The notes under the pieces are model-generated. The model saw only the letters and a program-made list of their open reading frames with translations. It searched no databases and was not told where the DNA came from. A stretch of DNA of 64,000 nt from Bdellovibrionales bacterium GWA1_52_35 (GTDB lineage: Bacteria; Bdellovibrionota; UBA1018). The translations under genes were made by a program, and so were the position numbers. Location of the stretch: assembly GCA_001769805.1 (NCBI GenBank), contig MEPO01000032.1, positions 164,915 to 228,914 of the forward strand, written 5' to 3'. How positions within the stretch are numbered: the stretch's first letter is position 1; each line of letters begins with the position of its first letter. Positions 9,180-17,090 of the stretch are shown piece after piece.

Positions 9180-9221
9180 ATGCCGCAACGCAAAAAACCA
9201 CCTGCCGAGAAACAGGCTTGA
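9180..9221 (+). CDS. Possible 13-residue leader peptide coupled to the PIG-L gene
   Basis: A short frame starts with ATG at 9180, about six bases after an AAAGGA-type Shine-Dalgarno, and encodes MPQRKKPPAEKQA. Its TGA stop overlaps the TTG start of the deacetylase gene in the tetranucleotide TTGA (9218-9221). The arrangement is that of a translationally coupled leader: ribosomes ending here could re-initiate on the weak TTG start. The peptide has no obvious regulatory codons. It could also be a chance frame. Confidence 0.4.
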   Translation: MPQRKKPPAEKQA

Positions 9222-10027
9222 GCTTTCTCAAACACATTTCCAAAGTACTTGTCGTTGCCGCCCACCCCGATGACGAAACCATCGGAGCCGGGGCACTTCT
9301 GCGCGGAATCAGCAGTAATGTCCGCATCATCCATATGACAGATGGCGCCCCGCGCAACGGTCTCGATGCGACGGCCTTGGGCTTCGCAACCGTCGCGGCT
9401 TACGCTCGAAGGCGGCGATCGGAATTGGAACGAGCCGTGGGCGAAGCAGGCATCCGCCCCAGGCAACTCACTCATTTTGGAATTCCGGATCAGGAACTCA
9501 CGCATTGCCTTCCCGAGGCCATTCAAAAATTGCGAACTCTCATCGAGGAATTTGCTCCCGCGGTGATCCTGACCCATCCCTATGAGGGAGGCCATCCTGA
9601 TCACGATTCAACCGCTCTTGCGGTCTTCATCGCAACCGCTCTCGTTGCCCAAACTTGTCAGCGGCCCCCTATGGTCGTTGAGTTCACGTCTTATCATGCA
9701 AAAATAGCGAATGCGGCAAGCAAGCACCGCGAAATGGAAACAGCAACCTTCCTTCCTGTTACAACATCTCCGGAATTCACCCTCACGCTAAGCACCGAAG
9801 AACAGGTCCAGAAATGCCTGATGTTTGCGCATTTCGAAACCCAACGCGAAGTCCTGAAAAATTTTCAGGTATCGGTGGAGAAGTTCCGGCGCGCCCCGAG
9901 CTATGATTTCACCCAGGCTCCGCATCCAGGTCCGCTTTTCTATGAGAATCATCCCAGGGCCTGGACTTGGGGAATGACTGGAAAAAAATGGCGCCAGAAA
10001 GCCGCGGAAGTTCTCCCATGTCTCTGA
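9218..10027 (+). CDS. PIG-L family zinc N-deacetylase
   Basis: Zinc-dependent deacetylase of the LmbE/PIG-L/MshB family, acting on N-acetylated sugars or glycolipids. The signature AAHPDDE near residues 14-20 supplies His16 and two aspartates (one the general base), and the second metal-ligand motif is GGHPDHD in THPYEGGHPDHD. At 269 residues it has normal family length and no signal peptide, so it acts in the cytoplasm. The start is taken as TTG at 9218 because it places the HPDDE motif at the family-typical distance from the N-terminus and because of the overlap with the leader frame. It is the first enzyme gene of the plus-strand arm of the glycan locus, and its 3' end overlaps the next gene by 10 bases. 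It probably removes an acetyl from a GlcNAc-type residue (inference). Confidence 0.93.
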   Translation: MSFLKHISKVLVVAAHPDDETIGAGALLRGISSNVRIIHMTDGAPRNGLDATALGFATVAAYARRRRSELERAVGEAGIRPRQLTHFGIPDQELTHCLPEAIQKLRTLIEEFAPAVILTHPYEGGHPDHDSTALAVFIATALVAQTCQRPPMVVEFTSYHAKIANAASKHREMETATFLPVTTSPEFTLTLSTEEQVQKCLMFAHFETQREVLKNFQVSVEKFRRAPSYDFTQAPHPGPLFYENHPRAWTWGMTGKKWRQKAAEVLPCL

Positions 10028-11082
10028 CCATTCTGAGTGTAGCGTATCCCTTTTCGCCCGTCAGCCGCCACTCCGTCGGAGGTGCGGAACAGATTCTGGC
10101 GCAGCTGGATGAGTTTCTCGTGAAAAACCAGCACCGCTCCCTCGTGCTTGCCGAAGAAAGCTCTGAGATAGCGGGCACACTTCTGCCGCTGAAAAAATGT
10201 CCGGGACAAATCACCGGAGCCGCTCGGGAAGAAATATATTCAGAAACCCGGTTGAAAATCAAATGGGCTCTCGAGAACTGCTCCGTCGATCTCCTTCACT
10301 TTCACGGTATTGATTTTCACCAGTATCTTCCTGTTTCCGGGCCGGGCTCCCAGGTTCCCGTGCTGGTGACCTTGCACCTGCCACTGAGCTGGTATCCCAA
10401 AGACGTATTCCAAACGAGCAGAGCCAATGTATTCTTCCAATGTGTTTCAAGTTCGCAGCTGGCCACCGCGCCAAAAATGCCCGGACTCGTGGGCTTCATT
10501 GAAAACGGGGTTTCGCTTCCGCTACGGAGATCCCGGCACCATGCTTTTGTTCTGAGCATGGGGCGCATCTGCCCTGAAAAAGGTTTTCATCTCTCCCTGG
10601 ATGCCGCGCGCAAAAGCGCTGCCCCCATGCTGCTGGCGGGCAAAGTTTTCCCTTACGTTGCGCATCAGGAATATTTTCGTACCGAGATTCTGCCCCGACT
10701 GGATCAGCAACGACGCTTCATCGGCCCGGCAGAAAACGACCGCAAACAGACTCTGCTTTCCTGGGCGCAGTGCCTTTTGATTCCCAGCCTGGCGCAGGAA
10801 ACTAGTTCCCTGGTGGCGATGGAAGCGCTTGCTGCGGGCACGCCGGTCATCGCCTTTCCGAATGGCGCACTGCCGGAGGTGATTGAGGATGGTCGAACGG
10901 GCTTTCTCGTCAAGAACACCGATGAGATGGCCCGTGCAATTGATCAGTGCCGAGGGCTTGACCCCGAGGTCTGCCGAAGAGTGGCTCGTGAACGCTTCTC
11001 TTCGGAGCGCATGGCACGGAGTTATCTCGAACTTTATGAAAAGGTGACAAATGCAGATCCGGGTGATCTCCAGCTGCAGTGA
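10018..11082 (+). CDS. Family 4 glycosyltransferase (GT-B)
   Basis: Retaining GT-B glycosyltransferase of 354 residues. The chosen ATG at 10018 starts LTILSVAYPFSPVS and SVGGAEQILAQL, the usual N-terminal GT4 block with its glycine loop; a longer frame from 9967 adds residues that do not fit. The C-terminal half has the donor-site signature: MGRICPEKGFHLSLDAA, then SLAQETSSLVAMEALAAGTPVIAF with the E-x7-E pair and GALPEVIEDGRTGFLV. No signal peptide or helix. It overlaps the deacetylase gene by 10 bases and the next gene by 32 bases, so the three are almost certainly one transcript. Pairing with a PIG-L deacetylase is common in glycolipid or pseudodisaccharide pathways; donor and acceptor are unknown. 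Confidence 0.92.
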   Translation: MSLTILSVAYPFSPVSRHSVGGAEQILAQLDEFLVKNQHRSLVLAEESSEIAGTLLPLKKCPGQITGAAREEIYSETRLKIKWALENCSVDLLHFHGIDFHQYLPVSGPGSQVPVLVTLHLPLSWYPKDVFQTSRANVFFQCVSSSQLATAPKMPGLVGFIENGVSLPLRRSRHHAFVLSMGRICPEKGFHLSLDAARKSAAPMLLAGKVFPYVAHQEYFRTEILPRLDQQRRFIGPAENDRKQTLLSWAQCLLIPSLAQETSSLVAMEALAAGTPVIAFPNGALPEVIEDGRTGFLVKNTDEMARAIDQCRGLDPEVCRRVARERFSSERMARSYLELYEKVTNADPGDLQLQ

Positions 11083-12049
11083 ACTCGAGGCGATGACTGA
11101 GCCGTGGTTCGAACTTCTGCAGCGAAGCCGTCGGGCCACGCCCTTCCAGGCCCCTGAGTGGCTGCTCCCCTGGTGGCATCATTTTGGATCAGGTAAGCTG
11201 AATGTGCTGGTCTTCGAAGACAGAGGGGTCCTCGTGGGACTCGCCCCGCTCTGCCTCGCTGAAACCCCGGATGGTCCGACCGTCACTCGCTTCATCGGCA
11301 CGGGAAATACCGATTATCTCGACCTGCTGGCTAAAGCGGGTCACGAAGAAGTAGTGCTTGCGGAGTTTTCAAAATATATAGCAGAAATGCGCCGCCATTC
11401 GCGGGCCGGTTTTGATTTTCAGGAACTTCGAGAAGAGGCGCTCGCCACCTCCCTTGGTCCGAAGGCAGTTCAGGAAGTCTGTCCGGTCGTACCTCTTCAG
11501 AACACCTCGACATGGGAGGACCTGAGAGATGTCTGGAGCGCTGGGCTTTTCACAAAACTTCAGAAATACCGGCGGCGTCTGGAACGGGAAGGCACGGTTC
11601 AGTATGAAGCTGTTTCTGAAAAAAACTTCAGCATTCTTTTTGAGACGATCGTCACTTTGCATCAGAGGCAATGGGGACAATGGAAGGAAGGCGTGCGCAC
11701 GGATGTCGGGGTATTTGGAAATGAAAAATCAATTCTCTTTCACCGGGAGGCGGCTCAGGGGTATTTGAAGAAAGACTTGCTTCGTCTTTACTGTCTCAGC
11801 CTGAACGGCGTTCGAATCGCAGCAATATATGGATTCGTGCATCACCGAAGGGCGTACTATTACATCAGTGGCTTTGATCCACTTTATGCACAGTTCAGCC
11901 CGGGCAGTCTGATCATAGCTTATGCAATGGAACAGGCCGTGAAAGGAAAAATCCAGGAATTCGACTTCCTGCGTGGTGCTGAGCCTTACAAGTATCGCTG
12001 GGGGGCAGTGGACCGGCGGAACTACCGGATCCTCATGCCACCTTTCTAG
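11051..12049 (+). CDS. GNAT-superfamily acetyltransferase-like protein (CelD/BcsL, FemAB-like)
   Basis: 332-residue cytoplasmic protein matching the CelD/BcsL acetyltransferase-like family often found in exopolysaccharide loci. Visible blocks: TPFQAPEWLLPWWHHF near residues 30-47 (the tryptophan-rich acceptor block), FTKLQKYRRRLEREG near 180, and a C-terminal GNAT core with RIAAIYGFVHHRRAYYYISGF and FDFLRGAEPYKYRWG. Members are thought to transfer acyl or aminoacyl groups to sugars, though few have been tested. The ATG at 11051 has an AAGGTG ribosome site; the gene begins inside the preceding GT4 gene with 32 bases of overlap. It may re-acylate the amine exposed by the PIG-L deacetylase, an attractive but untested idea. 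Confidence 0.85.
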   Translation: MQIRVISSCSELEAMTEPWFELLQRSRRATPFQAPEWLLPWWHHFGSGKLNVLVFEDRGVLVGLAPLCLAETPDGPTVTRFIGTGNTDYLDLLAKAGHEEVVLAEFSKYIAEMRRHSRAGFDFQELREEALATSLGPKAVQEVCPVVPLQNTSTWEDLRDVWSAGLFTKLQKYRRRLEREGTVQYEAVSEKNFSILFETIVTLHQRQWGQWKEGVRTDVGVFGNEKSILFHREAAQGYLKKDLLRLYCLSLNGVRIAAIYGFVHHRRAYYYISGFDPLYAQFSPGSLIIAYAMEQAVKGKIQEFDFLRGAEPYKYRWGAVDRRNYRILMPPF

Positions 12050-12090
12050 GCTTCTGGAGAATTAGCATTCCAATTGCAAACTGTTCGGCC

Positions 12091-13950
12091 ATGAAGCTGG
12101 TGATTTTTGGGCTCTCGATCAGCTCGTCGTGGGGCAATGGTCACGCGACGCTCTGGCGCGGGCTTTGTCGGGCGCTGGCCCGCCAGGGTCACACGGTCGT
12201 GTTTTTTGAAAAAGACGTTCCGTACTATGCCTCCCATCGCGACAAAACCGAGCCTGACGGCGTGCGCCTGGTGCTCTATCGCGACTGGAATGAGATCCAG
12301 CCACTCGCTCGCCGGGAGCTCGATTCGGCAGAGGTTTCGATCATCACTTCGTACTGCCCGGATGCGCTTGCCGCGACCCAGCTCCTGCTTGATTCAAAAG
12401 TACGGCTCCGGGTTTTCTATGATCTTGACACTCCGGTCACCTTGGAGCGCCTCGCCCAGGGTTTACCCGTCGAGTACCTTGGCGAAGACGGATTAAAAAA
12501 TTTCAATCTGGTCCTCAGTTACACGGGAGGGCGGGCCCTGACTGAATTGAAAGAAAAACTCGGGGCAAAAAGGGTCGCACCTCTCTACGGCAGCGTGGAT
12601 CCGGAGATCCATTTTCCGGTACAACTCCAAGATAGTTTCAGGGCGGATCTTTCCTACCTGGGAACTTACGCGGCAAACCGTCAGAAGGCTGTCGAGCTAC
12701 TTCTGCTGGAACCCGCGCAGCGGCTTGCGCACCGGCAATTCCTGATCGGTGGCTCCATGTACCCCCAGGATTTCCCTTGGAAACAGAATATTTTTTATCG
12801 TTCCCATGTTCCACCTCCGGAGCACGCGGCCTTTTACTGCTCCTCCCGTCTGACTTTGAACATCACCCGCTCCGCAATGGCTCTCATGGGCTACTGTCCT
12901 TCAGGACGACTTTTTGAATCGGCCGCCTGCGGAGTGCCGGTACTCAGTGACACCTGGGAAGGCTTGGACCAGTTCTTTGTTCCCGGTAAAGAAATCATTC
13001 TCGCGGAAACTGCTGATCAGGCTGTGAATGCCATAGAACTCTCAGACCGCGAGCTGCAGCAAATTTCCAAAGCCGCCCGCGCGCGGACGCTCACCCACCA
13101 TACGGCCGAGATTCGCGCGCAGGAACTGGAGCGGATTCTGGATGCCGCAACCCGGCCTTGCGTGCCGTCCATATCCAAAGCCGCCTCTGCTCGAGACATC
13201 GAACTCCGCAATGAGCGGACCGTCTGGGGAATCATTCCCGCTGCCGGTGCGGGTACGCGCATCCAGCCACTGGCCTTTTCCAAAGAGCTACTGCCCATCG
13301 GCAGTTATCAGGACTGCGAAACGGAACGACCCCGCGCGGTCAGCGAATTTCTGATCGAACGAATGGTGTTGGGAGGTGCGACCCGGCTCTGCTTCGTCAT
13401 CTCACCCGGTAAAAACGATATTATCTCCTACTACGGAGGATCTTACGGACCGGCTCAGATCTGCTACACAGTCCAGCCGAAACCCGCCGGCCTCTGCGAC
13501 GCGCTTTTCCGGGCCGCGCCCTTCGTTCGGGCAGATGACCTCGTTTTGGTAGGCCTCCCCGATACAATCTGGTTTCCTGAAGAGGGCTTTCATCTTCTGC
13601 ATAATCGGATGCTATCTTTTCTGCTCTTCCCCGTGGAACACCCGGAGTACTTCGATGCCGTCGTTCACGACGAGAAATCACGCGTGACAGAAATCCAGGT
13701 GAAGAAAAAAGACGCAAGCTCCACGTGGGTTTGGGGCGCGTTCAAATTGCCGGGAGAGGTCTTTCATCGCCTTTATCACCTCTGGTGCGAACGCGGCAAA
13801 AATGACGAATACCTCGGAACCCTCGTGAACGCTTATATCGCCGAAGGGGGAGAAGTTGTTGCCTCACGATTCGGAACAACTTATTCCGATGTCGGAACCC
13901 TGCACGGGTACCGCGAGGCGGTAACGGTCCTGCAGAAGCGGGCCGGCTAG
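12091..13950 (+). CDS. CgeB-type glycosyltransferase fused to a sugar nucleotidyltransferase
   Basis: Two-domain fusion of 619 residues. Residues 1-355 are a CgeB-like GT-B glycosyltransferase: the N-terminal block GLSISSSWGNGHAT, YDLDTPVTL, LSYTGG, and the donor-side block SGRLFESAACGVPVLSDTWEGLDQFF. A linker (about 356-375) leads to a nucleotidyltransferase of the RmlA/GalU superfamily (about 376-619), with the P-loop-like AAGAGTR at 384-390, SKELLPIG at 397-404 and the metal-site region VLVGLPDTIWFPE. The N-terminal domain is a clear paralogue of the protein at 18741-19883. Fusing donor synthesis to transfer suggests channelling of an NDP-sugar (inference). It starts 41 bases after the acetyltransferase gene and ends 5 bases before the phosphatase gene. 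Domain calls are firm; the sugar is not known. Confidence 0.9.
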   Translation: MKLVIFGLSISSSWGNGHATLWRGLCRALARQGHTVVFFEKDVPYYASHRDKTEPDGVRLVLYRDWNEIQPLARRELDSAEVSIITSYCPDALAATQLLLDSKVRLRVFYDLDTPVTLERLAQGLPVEYLGEDGLKNFNLVLSYTGGRALTELKEKLGAKRVAPLYGSVDPEIHFPVQLQDSFRADLSYLGTYAANRQKAVELLLLEPAQRLAHRQFLIGGSMYPQDFPWKQNIFYRSHVPPPEHAAFYCSSRLTLNITRSAMALMGYCPSGRLFESAACGVPVLSDTWEGLDQFFVPGKEIILAETADQAVNAIELSDRELQQISKAARARTLTHHTAEIRAQELERILDAATRPCVPSISKAASARDIELRNERTVWGIIPAAGAGTRIQPLAFSKELLPIGSYQDCETERPRAVSEFLIERMVLGGATRLCFVISPGKNDIISYYGGSYGPAQICYTVQPKPAGLCDALFRAAPFVRADDLVLVGLPDTIWFPEEGFHLLHNRMLSFLLFPVEHPEYFDAVVHDEKSRVTEIQVKKKDASSTWVWGAFKLPGEVFHRLYHLWCERGKNDEYLGTLVNAYIAEGGEVVASRFGTTYSDVGTLHGYREAVTVLQKRAG

Positions 13951-13955
13951 CCTGA

Positions 13956-14486
13956 ATGCGGCGGAATTGGAACTGGATCGGCCCCTTGCTTGCGATCGGC
14001 GGACGAATTCCAGAAGAACTGAATTGCAGATGGGAATTGCTGGGTGAAGGTATCAGCCGCGTCATTGATCTTCGCGATCTTCGCGCTGAAACGCAGCCCG
14101 AATGGCTGCCTGGCGTCGAACTGCTGCACCTTCCCACTCCGGACCACCAGCCGATTTCGCAGTCGATGATTTGGCAAGGCGTCCAGTGGACGCGCAAGGC
14201 GTGGGAAGCGAATCTGCGCGTCTTGATTCATTGCGAACATGGAATCGGGCGCTGCGCCCTGCTCGCAGCCTGTGTCCTGGTCAGCGAAGGCGCCTCGCCC
14301 ACGGAGGCGATCCGCGAACTCAAGCAGGTGCGCTCCTGCATCGCCCCCTCTCCGGTGCAACTTCATGCACTGCTTGCCTGGGCTGCCTCCTGGAATCAGT
14401 CGCAGGGAAAACCGCCATCTACCGACACCTGGGCGGCTCTTTCCCGAATTGCCTACCTCGGCATCACATCTGTGAACAGACCTTGA
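13956..14486 (+). CDS. Dual-specificity (DSP/PTP-type) phosphatase
   Basis: 176 residues with the cysteine-phosphatase signature HCxxGxxR seen as HCEHGIGR, His92-Cys93-x5-Arg99; Cys93 is the nucleophile. A candidate general-acid aspartate lies in LPTPDHQPIS near residue 63, about 30 residues before the cysteine, the usual spacing. The N-terminus (GPLLAIGGRIP) is that of small bacterial DSPs. No signal peptide, so cytoplasmic. It sits 5 bases after the glycosyltransferase-nucleotidyltransferase gene. In this setting it could dephosphorylate a sugar phosphate or lipid-linked phosphate, or control a tyrosine-phosphorylated chain-length regulator, but no bacterial tyrosine kinase is present in the window. 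The enzyme class is firm; the substrate is unknown. Confidence 0.88.
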   Translation: MRRNWNWIGPLLAIGGRIPEELNCRWELLGEGISRVIDLRDLRAETQPEWLPGVELLHLPTPDHQPISQSMIWQGVQWTRKAWEANLRVLIHCEHGIGRCALLAACVLVSEGASPTEAIRELKQVRSCIAPSPVQLHALLAWAASWNQSQGKPPSTDTWAALSRIAYLGITSVNRP

Positions 14487-14546
14487 AGACAGCCGCAGCT
14501 GGTCTTTCTTTTGCACCCCGCCCCTCGTCCTTCTGGAGGGAATTTC

Positions 14547-15497
14547 ATGAAAGCTTCCGTTTTGACCGGTCCGAGACAGATGCGTGTGGAAAATGTCAGT
14601 TTACCGGAGCCTGGGCCCGGAGAAGTCCGCTTGAAACTGGAAGGCTGCGGCGTTTGCGGCTCCAATCTGGCGTCGTGGGTGGGAATGCCGTGGACCCAAT
14701 ATCCCCTGGCCCCCGGCGCGCTGGGACATGAGGGCTGGGGCCGGGTTGACGCAATTGGCTCGGGTGTCACAGGAATCAAAAAAGGTGACCGTGTTTCGGC
14801 GCTTTCCGATCATGCGTTTGCAGAATATGACATCACGCGAGCCGATCGCGTCGTGCCCCTTCCACTCGACATGAAGGATTTTCCGGGTGAAGCCGTGGGA
14901 TGCGCGATGAATATCTTCCGCCGCAGCAAAATCAGCAAAGGTCAGACGGTTGCAATCGTAGGCATCGGCTTTCTCGGAGCGGTGCTGACCCGCCTGGCAG
15001 AAAGAGAAGGCGCGCGCGTAATCGCGATTTCCCGCCGTTCCTTCTCTCTGGAAGTTGCCCGCAAAATGGGAGCGGCAGAAGTCATTCCCATGGATGATCA
15101 TTACAAAATCATCAACCGCGTCAAAGAGCTCACGGACGGTCTCTTCTGTGACCGCGTAATCGAAGCCATTGGCCAGCAATGGCCTTTGGACTTGAGTGCG
15201 GAATTGACCCGGGAACGCGGCAGACTCATGATTGCAGGCTACCATCAGGATGGCCCCCGGCAGATCAATATGCAACTCTGGAACTGGCGTGGCCTCGATG
15301 TTGTCAATGCCCACGAGCGCGATCCAGAAGTCTATATTCAGGGGATACGGGACGCCCTGCAGGCGATCCAGACGGGACGCATTGACCCGACTCTCTTATA
15401 CACGCATCGCTATCCGCTTGAGCATCTGGACGAAGCGTTGAATGCCAATCTCGAAAGGCCCGAAGGCTTTCTAAAGGCGCTGGTGACTTATGATTAA
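14547..15497 (+). CDS. Zinc-binding dehydrogenase (MDR superfamily)
   Basis: 316-residue medium-chain dehydrogenase/reductase. The ATG at 14547 has GGAGGG seven bases upstream; a longer frame from 14511 is disfavoured. The catalytic-zinc region shows GCGVCGSNLASW and GHEGWGRVDAIGSG; the NAD-binding Rossmann turn is VAIVGIGFLGAVLTRLA. The structural-zinc lobe with four clustered cysteines is absent, so it probably binds only one metal. Related proteins oxidise sugar or polyol alcohols, and they often pair with Gfo/Idh oxidoreductases, as here: the next gene overlaps by 8 bases. It may make or modify an oxidised sugar precursor for the locus; that is inference. Confidence 0.9.
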   Translation: MKASVLTGPRQMRVENVSLPEPGPGEVRLKLEGCGVCGSNLASWVGMPWTQYPLAPGALGHEGWGRVDAIGSGVTGIKKGDRVSALSDHAFAEYDITRADRVVPLPLDMKDFPGEAVGCAMNIFRRSKISKGQTVAIVGIGFLGAVLTRLAEREGARVIAISRRSFSLEVARKMGAAEVIPMDDHYKIINRVKELTDGLFCDRVIEAIGQQWPLDLSAELTRERGRLMIAGYHQDGPRQINMQLWNWRGLDVVNAHERDPEVYIQGIRDALQAIQTGRIDPTLLYTHRYPLEHLDEALNANLERPEGFLKALVTYD

Positions 15498-16506
15498 ATC
15501 AAAACCAAGATTGGGCTTTCTCGGAACGGGTTGGATCGGTCGCCATCGCATGAAGAAAATCATCGAAAGTGGCGCGGCGGAAGCAGCGCTGATCTATGAT
15601 CCGCACTCGGAGAGTCTTGCGGAGGCGTTAAAAGAGGTCCCCACAGCCAGCCCTGCGGACAGCTATGATGATTTCCTCAGCTCGGACCTGGACGGGATCG
15701 TGATTGCCACACCCAGTGCACAGCATGCCGAGCAATCGATCCAGGCGCTGCAAGCCGGTTACGCCGTTTTTTGTCAGAAGCCCCTCGGCCGGACGGCCAC
15801 GGAAGTGAAGAACGTGGTGGCCGCCGCGAAAAGTACGGACACTTTCCTCGGAGTGGATTTTTCTTATCGTTATACGGAAGGCATGAAGCGAATTCATTCG
15901 TTAATCAACGAAGGCGAGATCGGTGAGATCCACGCAGTGGATCTGGTCTTTCACAATGCCTACGGCCCGGATAAGACCTGGTTTTACGACCCCAAGCAGT
16001 CGGGTGGCGGTTGTGTGATGGATCTGGGCGTTCACCTCGTGGATCTGGCGCTCTGGTGCCTGAATTTTCCAAAAATTCTCGAATCCTCCAGTCGCCTGTT
16101 CACAGGCGGAAAGCCCCTCGTGAACGAAACCGAACAGGTCGAGGACTTTGCGCTGGCTCAACTCGACTGCGCCGGCGGAACCACCTTCCGCCTTGCCTGC
16201 TCCTGGCGACTCCCCGCTGGTTGCGACTGCGTGATCTCCGCGGATTTTTACGGTTCAAAGGGCGGCTTGAGCTTCCGAAGCCTGAATGGATCATTTTACG
16301 ACTTCATTGCGGAACGCTTCCGTGGCACCGCCCGAGAGGTGCTCTTTCAGGCGGCTCCTCCGGGAATGGATCCCCCAGCAGAAGACTGGGGCGGTCGCGC
16401 TGCCGTCGCTTGGGCGAAACGCCTGGCCGAGGGAACACGTTTTGACCCCAGCTGCGAAAACTTGATCACGGTTGCCGGAGTACTCGATCGGATCTACCGG
16501 CGCTGA
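15490..16506 (+). CDS. Gfo/Idh/MocA-family NAD(P)-dependent oxidoreductase
   Basis: 338 residues. The N-terminal Rossmann fold has GFLGTGWIGRHRMKKI, then DGIVIATPSAQHAEQ and the conserved lysine motif CQKPLGRTATEV (family EKPL). The C-terminal domain has the catalytic region GGGCVMDLGVHLVDLALW, where the aspartate and histidine match the usual D-x3-H pair. Members oxidise hydroxyls of sugars, nucleotide sugars or inositols. The start ATG lies inside the end of the dehydrogenase gene (8-base overlap), so the two are coupled and may act in sequence. It is the last gene of the plus-strand arm and overlaps the convergent histidine phosphatase by 13 bases. Firm family call; substrate unknown. Confidence 0.93.
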   Translation: MIKSKPRLGFLGTGWIGRHRMKKIIESGAAEAALIYDPHSESLAEALKEVPTASPADSYDDFLSSDLDGIVIATPSAQHAEQSIQALQAGYAVFCQKPLGRTATEVKNVVAAAKSTDTFLGVDFSYRYTEGMKRIHSLINEGEIGEIHAVDLVFHNAYGPDKTWFYDPKQSGGGCVMDLGVHLVDLALWCLNFPKILESSSRLFTGGKPLVNETEQVEDFALAQLDCAGGTTFRLACSWRLPAGCDCVISADFYGSKGGLSFRSLNGSFYDFIAERFRGTAREVLFQAAPPGMDPPAEDWGGRAAVAWAKRLAEGTRFDPSCENLITVAGVLDRIYRR

Positions 16507-17090
16507 GCGATAGTACCGAACTGAGGCCCCCTCTCACTCAAATACAGGGTCGTGATCGAAATCGGCGGGATCTCGATGCGCAGGAGATTTTCGAGCGGTG
16601 CACCCAAGAAATGCATGATCGTCGAGCGTAGAATATCGGAGTGACTGAAAACCACAATCACCTGTCCCAGTCGAGACAGCCGCAGTTTTTCCAGCTCCGC
16701 CACGGCACGCAGCTGCACACCAAGCAGAAATTCCCCGCCAGGGATCTGGATGCTGCTGCGAAAGCCATGAAAGTTTCGCCATTCCGGAACCGCAATCAGT
16801 TCCTCTATGCTTCGTCCGGTCCAGTCTCCGTAATCCACTTCCGTGAAGGCTTCCGAAATTTGAATCGGAAGATTCCGTGCTCTCGCTAAAGGGCCGGCGG
16901 TCTCCCGGGTCCGCTCCAGGGGGCTTGAATAAATGGCATCCATCTTTTGCCCTTGTAGAACTGAGACGAGTTCTTCCGCCTGCACTCGTCCCTCTTGGTT
17001 CAAATGAATTCCGGGGCGTCGCCCTGCCAGTTTTATTCCCACATGGTCGCAGATGCCATGCCTGATCAGCAAAAACGTGGTGGTAACCAT
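16494..17090 (-). CDS. Histidine phosphatase (phosphoglycerate mutase-like superfamily)
   Basis: 198 residues starting at ATG 17090, which shares one base with the TAA stop of the preceding gene (TAATG), so coupled translation is expected; a longer frame to 17204 is rejected on that ground. The catalytic RHG is in FLLIRHGICDH near residue 10, followed by YSSPLERTRETA with the second conserved arginine, EVDYGDWTG, PGGEFL, and the second histidine in VFSHSD. This is the pattern of CobC/GpmB-type monomeric phosphatases rather than glycolytic mutases. In this locus a sugar-phosphate substrate is likely (inference). It is the last gene of the minus arm. Confidence 0.9.
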   Translation of the reverse strand: MVTTTFLLIRHGICDHVGIKLAGRRPGIHLNQEGRVQAEELVSVLQGQKMDAIYSSPLERTRETAGPLARARNLPIQISEAFTEVDYGDWTGRSIEELIAVPEWRNFHGFRSSIQIPGGEFLLGVQLRAVAELEKLRLSRLGQVIVVFSHSDILRSTIMHFLGAPLENLLRIEIPPISITTLYLSERGPQFGTIAQRR

